A stretch of 10,258 nt of DNA from Phytoactinopolyspora endophytica. GTDB taxonomy: Bacteria > Actinomycetota > Actinomycetes > Jiangellales > Jiangellaceae. The position numbers were made by a program, and so were the translations under genes. The stretch spans positions 106,784-117,041 of the forward strand of contig NZ_ML142872.1 of assembly GCF_004138495.1 (NCBI RefSeq), in the 5' to 3' direction. Within the stretch, counting starts at the first letter, position 1; each line of letters begins with the position of its first letter. Of the stretch, positions 5,921 through 10,258 are shown piece after piece. Below the pieces are notes generated by a model. That model did not search any database. It worked only from the letters and a program-made list of their open reading frames with translations, and was not told the DNA's origin.

Positions 5921-7963
5921 ATGACCACTGCACAGGCAGAAGTTGCGGCGTTGATCGAGCGGAGCAACCGGCTAGGCTCCGATCCGCGCAATACCAACTA
6001 CGCGGGCGGCAACACGTCGGCCAAGGGCAGCGAGACCGACCCGGTGACGGGCCAGGACGTCGAGCTGCTGTGGGTCAAGGGATCCGGTGGTGATCTCGGT
6101 ACGCTCAAGGAGAAGGGGCTGGCCGTTCTCCGTCTGGACCGGATGCGGGCGCTCGTCGACGTCTACCCGGGCGTCGAGCGCGAGGACGAGATGGTGGCGG
6201 CGTTCGACTACTGCCTGCACGGCAAGGGCGGCGCGGCACCGTCCATCGACACCGCCATGCATGGGTTGGTCGACGTCGCGCACGTCGATCACCTGCACCC
6301 TGACTCTGGCATCGCGCTCGCCACGGCGGCTGACGGCGAAGCACTGACCAAGGAGTGCTTCGGCGACCGCGTGGTCTGGGTGCCGTGGCGGCGGCCGGGT
6401 TTCCAGCTCGGGCTGGACATCGCCGCGATCAAGGCGGCCAACCCGCAGGCCATCGGCTGCATCCTCGGTGGACATGGGATCACGGCCTGGGGCGAGACGA
6501 GCGAAGAATGTGAGGCGCGATCGCTGGAGATCATCCAGACAGCGGAGCGCTTCATCGCTGAGCGGGGGAAGGACGAGCCGTTCGGTGCCGTCGTCTCCGG
6601 GTATGGGGCTCTTCCGGCGGACGAGCGTCAGGTGCGAGCGGCTGTGCTCGCGCCGGTCATCCGGGGTCTTGCCTCAACCGACAAGCCACAGGTCGGTCAC
6701 TTCAATGACTCCGCCGCGGTGTTGGAGTTCCTCTCCCGGGAGAAGCTGCAGCCGCTGGCCTCGCTGGGCACCTCCTGCCCGGATCATTTCCTGCGCACCA
6801 AGGTACGTCCATTGGTGCTGGATCTTCCCTCCTCTGCTCCGATCGACGAGGTCACAACCCGTCTCAAGGAGCTGCACGCCGCGTACCGCGAGGACTACCA
6901 GGCCTACTACGACCGGCACGCGACGCCGGACAGCCCGGCCATTCGGGGTGCCGACCCGGCGATCGTGCTGGTTCCCGGCGTCGGCATGTTCAGCTTCGGC
7001 AAGGACAAGCAGACGGCGCGGGTGGCCGGCGAGTTCTACGTCAACGCCATCAATGTGATGCGTGGCGCCGAGGCGATCTCCACGTACGCGCCCATCCCGG
7101 AGAGCGAGAAGTTCCGGATCGAGTACTGGGCGCTTGAAGAGGCGAAGCTTCAGCGGATGCCCAAGCCGAAGCCGCTGGCCACCCGGGTCGCACTGATCAC
7201 CGGCGCTGGCTCCGGTATCGGCAAAGCGACTGCGCAACGGTTGGCTGCGGAGGGCGCGTGCGTCGTCATCGCGGATCTGAACAGCGATGCCGCCGCGGCG
7301 ACCGCCGCCGAGATCGGCAGTGTCGACGTAGCAGTGCCGGTCACCGTGGACGTCACCGACGAGGCACAGATCACGGCGGCGTTCAATCAGGCGGTACTGG
7401 CGTTCGGCGGCGTGGACCTGGTGGTCAACAACGCGGGCCTGTCCGTCTCGAAGCCGTTGCTGGAGACCACGGTGAAGGACTGGGACCTTCAGCACGATGT
7501 GATGGCCAGGGGCTCGTTCCTGGTCTCCCGGGAAGCGGCGCGGGTCATGATGGACCAGGGTCTGGGTGGTGACATCATCTACATCTCCAGTAAGAACGGC
7601 GTCTTCGCCGGTCCGAACAACATCGCCTACGGCGCCACCAAGGCCGATCAAGCACACCAGGTCCGGTTGCTCGCGGCCGAGCTCGGTGAGCACGGCATCC
7701 GGGTCAACGGGATAAACCCGGACGGCGTGGTCCGAGGGTCGGGCATCTTCGCAGGTGGATGGGGTGCGAAGCGGGCCGCCGTGTACGGGGTCCCGGAGGA
7801 GGAACTCGGCGCGTTCTACGCCCAGCGCACTCTGCTCAAGCGAGAGGTGCTGCCGGAGAACGTCGCCAATGCCGTGTTCGCACTGACCGGCGGGGATCTC
7901 AGCCACACTACGGGACTGCACATCCCGGTCGACGCTGGCGTCGCGGCGGCATTCCTGCGCTGA
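5921..7963 (+). CDS. rhaEW: Bifunctional rhamnulose-1-phosphate aldolase / L-lactaldehyde dehydrogenase (class II aldolase-SDR fusion)
   Basis: A 680-residue two-domain protein. Residues 1 to about 400 are a class II aldolase/adducin domain: YAGGNTSAKGS near the start for phosphate binding, HVDHLHPDS with candidate metal ligands H124 and H126, and GGHGITAWG with H185. It would split L-rhamnulose-1-phosphate into DHAP and L-lactaldehyde. Residues from about 420 on are a short-chain dehydrogenase: TGAGSGIG at 427-434 for NAD(P) binding, NNAG at 503-506, and catalytic S557, Y570 and K574. This part is expected to oxidise L-lactaldehyde to L-lactate, as described for RhaEW proteins of Bacillus and Chloroflexus type. 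A TTG at 5909 is an alternative start, but the ATG at 5921 has GGAAGG just upstream, although close (about 4 bases), and the TTG has no well-spaced site. The gene follows rhaI after 196 bases and precedes rhaB by 77 bases. Both gaps hold hairpins. Confidence 0.93.
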   Translation: MTTAQAEVAALIERSNRLGSDPRNTNYAGGNTSAKGSETDPVTGQDVELLWVKGSGGDLGTLKEKGLAVLRLDRMRALVDVYPGVEREDEMVAAFDYCLHGKGGAAPSIDTAMHGLVDVAHVDHLHPDSGIALATAADGEALTKECFGDRVVWVPWRRPGFQLGLDIAAIKAANPQAIGCILGGHGITAWGETSEECEARSLEIIQTAERFIAERGKDEPFGAVVSGYGALPADERQVRAAVLAPVIRGLASTDKPQVGHFNDSAAVLEFLSREKLQPLASLGTSCPDHFLRTKVRPLVLDLPSSAPIDEVTTRLKELHAAYREDYQAYYDRHATPDSPAIRGADPAIVLVPGVGMFSFGKDKQTARVAGEFYVNAINVMRGAEAISTYAPIPESEKFRIEYWALEEAKLQRMPKPKPLATRVALITGAGSGIGKATAQRLAAEGACVVIADLNSDAAAATAAEIGSVDVAVPVTVDVTDEAQITAAFNQAVLAFGGVDLVVNNAGLSVSKPLLETTVKDWDLQHDVMARGSFLVSREAARVMMDQGLGGDIIYISSKNGVFAGPNNIAYGATKADQAHQVRLLAAELGEHGIRVNGINPDGVVRGSGIFAGGWGAKRAAVYGVPEEELGAFYAQRTLLKREVLPENVANAVFALTGGDLSHTTGLHIPVDAGVAAAFLR

Positions 7964-7972
7964 GGTTCCAAC

Positions 7973-8013
7973 GTCCGGCACACGGTGGCGCTCAGGTCCA
8001 CGGTGTGCCGGAC
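7973..8013 (+). repeat. Stem-loop between rhaEW and rhaB
   Basis: The 16-base segment GTCCGGCACACGGTGG (7973-7988) pairs with 7998-8013 at 15 of 16 positions, around a 9-base loop. It starts 9 bases after the rhaEW stop and ends 27 bases before the rhaB start, leaving the rhaB ribosome binding site (GAGGT at 8028-8032) free. No T-run follows, so a partial terminator, an mRNA processing or stabilising hairpin, or a protein site are all possible. Confidence 0.75.
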
Positions 8014-8040
8014 ATCATGCACACGATGAGGTGATGGTGG

Positions 8041-9486
8041 ATGAGTGAGATCTTCAGCGCTGCGGCCGTGGACATCGGCGCGTCGAGTGGGCGAGTCCTG
8101 GTCGGCCGCCTGGCCGCGGACCGGCTCGAGTTCGAGGTCGTCCACCGGTTCCGGAATGAGCCGATCCGCGATAGCGGCCGGTTGTATTGGGACTTTGACG
8201 CGCTGCGCCAGGGAATCATCGATGGGCTCGCCACGGCGCGCGCGGCCGAGTCCACGCTGGAGTCGGTGGGCATCGACACCTGGGCCGTGGATTACGGGCT
8301 GCTCGACGGTGACGGGAAGCTGCTCGGCAGGCCGGTGCATTACCGCGACCTCCGGACCGAGGGCATCATGGAGTCTGTGCGTGGCCGGCTCGGCGACGAC
8401 CGGCTCTACGGCACGACCGGGTTGCAATACTTGCCGTTCAATACCGTGTACCAGCTGTTGGCCGAGGACAGGGCGTTGTTGTCCAAGGCCACGACGATGC
8501 TGCTCATGCCGGACCTTCTGACCCATGCGCTCACCGGGGCGGTAGGAGCCGAACGGACCAACGCGTCCACCACCCAGATGTACGACGTAGCGCGGGGCGA
8601 GTGGGCGACCGACCTGATCCACGAGCTGGGTCTGCCGACACGGATCCTGCCCGCGATCCACAACCCCGGAAAGATGGCCGGCGCTGTTCTGCCTGAGCTT
8701 CGGGACCGCATCGGCGACGACGGCAGGCTGCAGGTGCGGGCGGTCGCGTCGCACGACACTGCGTCGGCCGTGGCGGCGGTGCCCGCCGGCGACGAGCGCT
8801 TCGCCTACATCTCGTGCGGGACCTGGTCGCTCGTCGGGGTCGAGCTGGACACACCGGTTCTGACCGCGGACAGCGTGGCCGCGAACTTCACCAACGAGGT
8901 CGGCGTCGACGGGACCATCCGCTACCTGCGCAACGTCATGGGATTGTGGCCATTGCAGGAGTGCATGCGGACATGGCGGGCCGAGGGTGAGCAGATCCGT
9001 CTCGGCGAGCTTCTGGATGCGGCCGCGCGGGAACCGGCGTTGCGAAGCGTCATCGACGCCGAGTCGCCGGAACTGGTGCCGCCGGACGGCATGCCCGCCC
9101 GGATCCGCAAGCTCTGCGCTGACGCCGGTCAGCCGGTGCCCGAGTCCAAGCCGGCGCTCGTCCGGTGCATCGTGGACAGCCTGGCCGTCGGACATGCCCG
9201 TACGGTCCGCGACGCCGCACGGCTCTCCGGTCGGAAGGTGGAGGTCGTCCACCTCGTCGGCGGCGGGTCGCAGAACCGGCTTCTGGCTCAGCTGACCGCC
9301 GACGCCACCGGCCTGCCGGTCATAGCCGGCCCCACGGAGGCGACGGCCTTGGGTAACCTCCTGGTGCAGGCACGCGCCGCGGGCGTCGTCGACGGCCGCC
9401 CCGAAGCGCGGGCACTGGTCGCGGCCACCCAGCCGGTCGAACGCTTCGACCCGCGCTCCGACCTCGACTGGTCCCGCTGGCTCTGA
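8041..9486 (+). CDS. rhaB: Rhamnulokinase (FGGY carbohydrate kinase)
   Basis: A 481-residue FGGY-family kinase, close in length to E. coli RhaB. It would phosphorylate L-rhamnulose with ATP to L-rhamnulose-1-phosphate, the substrate of the aldolase encoded just upstream. Visible motifs are VDIGASSGR at 10-18 (phosphate 1 loop), GIDTWAVDYGLLD and HYRDLRTEG (sugar-side motifs typical of RhaB rather than xylulo- or glycerol kinases), ASHDTASAV with the presumed catalytic base D239, CGTWSLVG around 259-265, and VGGGSQNRLLAQLTADATGLPV from 406 (adenosine-binding motif). The ATG is preceded by GAGGT at 8 bases. It is the last gene of the rha run; the next gene converges from the other strand, 27 bases beyond its stop. 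The gene appears intact, with all motifs present. Kinase placement after the aldolase gene is no obstacle, since order within the operon need not follow the pathway. Confidence 0.96.
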   Translation: MSEIFSAAAVDIGASSGRVLVGRLAADRLEFEVVHRFRNEPIRDSGRLYWDFDALRQGIIDGLATARAAESTLESVGIDTWAVDYGLLDGDGKLLGRPVHYRDLRTEGIMESVRGRLGDDRLYGTTGLQYLPFNTVYQLLAEDRALLSKATTMLLMPDLLTHALTGAVGAERTNASTTQMYDVARGEWATDLIHELGLPTRILPAIHNPGKMAGAVLPELRDRIGDDGRLQVRAVASHDTASAVAAVPAGDERFAYISCGTWSLVGVELDTPVLTADSVAANFTNEVGVDGTIRYLRNVMGLWPLQECMRTWRAEGEQIRLGELLDAAAREPALRSVIDAESPELVPPDGMPARIRKLCADAGQPVPESKPALVRCIVDSLAVGHARTVRDAARLSGRKVEVVHLVGGGSQNRLLAQLTADATGLPVIAGPTEATALGNLLVQARAAGVVDGRPEARALVAATQPVERFDPRSDLDWSRWL

Positions 9487-9513
9487 GGCGTGCGAATGCT
9501 CGAGGCCCACGGC

Positions 9514-10098
9514 TCAACTGCGGGGCCAGCGGAAGCCGGCGACTGGTACTTCCATCTCGAACGGCTTGGTCAGATAGGCCGTCTCGCTGACTCCCCATGT
9601 GCCGGTCTCGGTATACACGGTCGCCCCATCAGCCAACGCGTACGCTGTCAGGCTGACCTCGGGACGAGTCTCCACCCGCCAGTACGCGGGTATACCGGCC
9701 GCTGCGTACTTGGCCGGCTTGAGGATCCGGTCGTTTGACACAGATCCGGTTGAAACCACCTCGACGACAAGGAAGACCTCGGCCGGGTCGAGGCGATTCT
9801 TGTCGTGAAGTTCATCCTCGGCACGGACGACGACGATGTCTGGGATGAGGTACGTGGGATGAATATCGATCCCGATAGGCCCGAGTGGCCAATAGCCGGG
9901 TGGCATCAGGTCGCTCAGTGCTTTGCGAACACCGTAAGAGACGACCTCATGCAGAGATCCGGGAGGCGGGGTCATGACAACGCCGCCATCCACGATCTCG
10001 ACTCGCCACAGCGATTCGGGTAGGTCGAGGAGGTCGTCGAACGTCCACGGCTCGAGTCGCTCCAGTGGCATCTCGGGTGCTGCCATGTCCACCACCAT
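9514..10098 (-). CDS. Uma2-family (DUF820) protein, putative PD-(D/E)XK nuclease fold
   Basis: A 194-residue protein of a family common in cyanobacteria and actinomycetes, with a restriction-endonuclease-like fold and no settled cellular role. It shows the usual signs: WTFDDLLDLPESLWRVEIVDGGVVMTPPP at the N-terminus (18-46), then the presumed active-site residues D87 in LIPDIVVV, E113 in LVVEVVS, and D123 with K127 or K130 in NDRILKPAKYAAAGIPAYWRVE. The C-terminal part is a set of beta strands ending in FRWPRS. The frame stays open upstream to the window edge, with a GTG at 10221, but the ATG at 10098 has AGGAGG 6 bases away and gives the normal family N-terminus, so the longer version is rejected. 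It converges on rhaB and has no obvious link to rhamnose metabolism. No partner gene such as an antitoxin or methylase is visible next to it. Confidence 0.9.
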   Translation of the reverse strand: MVVDMAAPEMPLERLEPWTFDDLLDLPESLWRVEIVDGGVVMTPPPGSLHEVVSYGVRKALSDLMPPGYWPLGPIGIDIHPTYLIPDIVVVRAEDELHDKNRLDPAEVFLVVEVVSTGSVSNDRILKPAKYAAAGIPAYWRVETRPEVSLTAYALADGATVYTETGTWGVSETAYLTKPFEMEVPVAGFRWPRS

Positions 10099-10104
10099 AT
10101 GCTG

Positions 10105-10110
10105 CCTCCT
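10105..10110 (-). promoter_or_regulatory. Strong ribosome binding site that sets the Uma2 start
   Basis: Read on the - strand this is AGGAGG, 6 bases before the ATG at 10098. It decides between that start and the GTG at 10221, whose first 41 residues look like non-coding translation. The 160 bases from 10099 to the window end hold no other supported gene. They include a 10-base palindrome GATCATGATC at 10137-10146 of unknown meaning, and no convincing promoter pair. Confidence 0.8.
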
Positions 10111-10258
10111 CTTTTGCTCACATAGTCGAGGTGTCCGATCATGATCACGAGTCTCCAAGATCCGACCACGACGGGCTACGGAGAAAGTCTGGTTGTGGAT
10201 GAACTGCCGACTCAGGGCCACAACGCTGATGCCTGTGGATATCGTCCGGTGGGAATCA

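Noticed and set aside
5700..5933. Small open frames on both strands inside the rhaI-rhaEW gap
   Set aside because: They overlap the nested inverted repeat, which by its symmetry creates similar frames on both strands. No ribosome binding site or recognisable protein is present.
6674..7981. Open frame of 435 codons on the - strand opposite rhaEW
   Set aside because: Same reason: the sense strand carries continuous aldolase and dehydrogenase motifs, and the antisense product looks like a codon-bias shadow.
7816..9510. Open frame of 564 codons on the - strand opposite rhaB
   Set aside because: The + strand encodes an intact FGGY kinase over the same stretch. The antisense translation shows no family features, and it has no supporting context.
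10137..10146. Palindrome GATCATGATC upstream of the Uma2 gene
   Set aside because: It is a single 10-base palindrome with no second copy seen and no clear promoter beside it, so a role cannot be supported.
10099..10221. N-terminal extension of the Uma2 protein from a GTG at 10221
   Set aside because: The extension has no family resemblance, and the strong AGGAGG next to the ATG at 10098 lies inside it.

Overview
The window looks like chromosomal DNA from a high-GC Gram-positive bacterium, most likely an actinomycete. The reasons are strongly GC-biased third codon positions, long antisense open frames, a TANNNT-type -10 element, TTG/ATG starts behind purine-rich ribosome binding sites, and the protein types (fused RhaEW aldolase/dehydrogenase, Streptomyces-like RhaI, FCD-type GntR, Uma2). 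Genus cannot be fixed from the sequence alone.

Layout. At the left edge is the 3' end of a GntR/FadR-type (FCD) regulator on the + strand, followed by a small hairpin. Next comes a GH78 alpha-L-rhamnosidase (+) starting at a TTG codon. Convergent to it, only 12 bases away, is a LacI-family repressor (-). Divergent from the repressor is a three-gene run on the + strand: rhaI (L-rhamnose isomerase), rhaEW (rhamnulose-1-phosphate aldolase fused to a lactaldehyde dehydrogenase of the SDR type) and rhaB (rhamnulokinase). Beyond rhaB, convergent to it, lies an unrelated Uma2/DUF820 nuclease-fold gene (-). The last 160 bases hold only its upstream region.

How it works together. The rhamnosidase would release L-rhamnose from imported rhamnosides in the cytoplasm. 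RhaI makes L-rhamnulose, RhaB phosphorylates it, the RhaE part splits the phosphate ester into DHAP and L-lactaldehyde, and the RhaW part oxidises the aldehyde to L-lactate. No transporter or rhamnose mutarotase lies in the window. Two near-identical palindromes, a perfect TGAAACGTTTCA before rhaI and TGAATCGTTTCA before the rhamnosidase gene, have the form of LacI-family operators with a central CG. The one before rhaI abuts a good -35/-10 promoter. I infer that the local LacI protein represses both the rhamnosidase gene and the catabolic operon.

The least ordinary structures are non-coding. A 172-base nested inverted repeat fills most of the rhaI-rhaEW gap, with one arm running through the rhaI stop codon. 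A second, shorter stem-loop sits in the rhaEW-rhaB gap. The catabolic pathway itself is of a known kind; I see no clear sign of an undescribed protein system.
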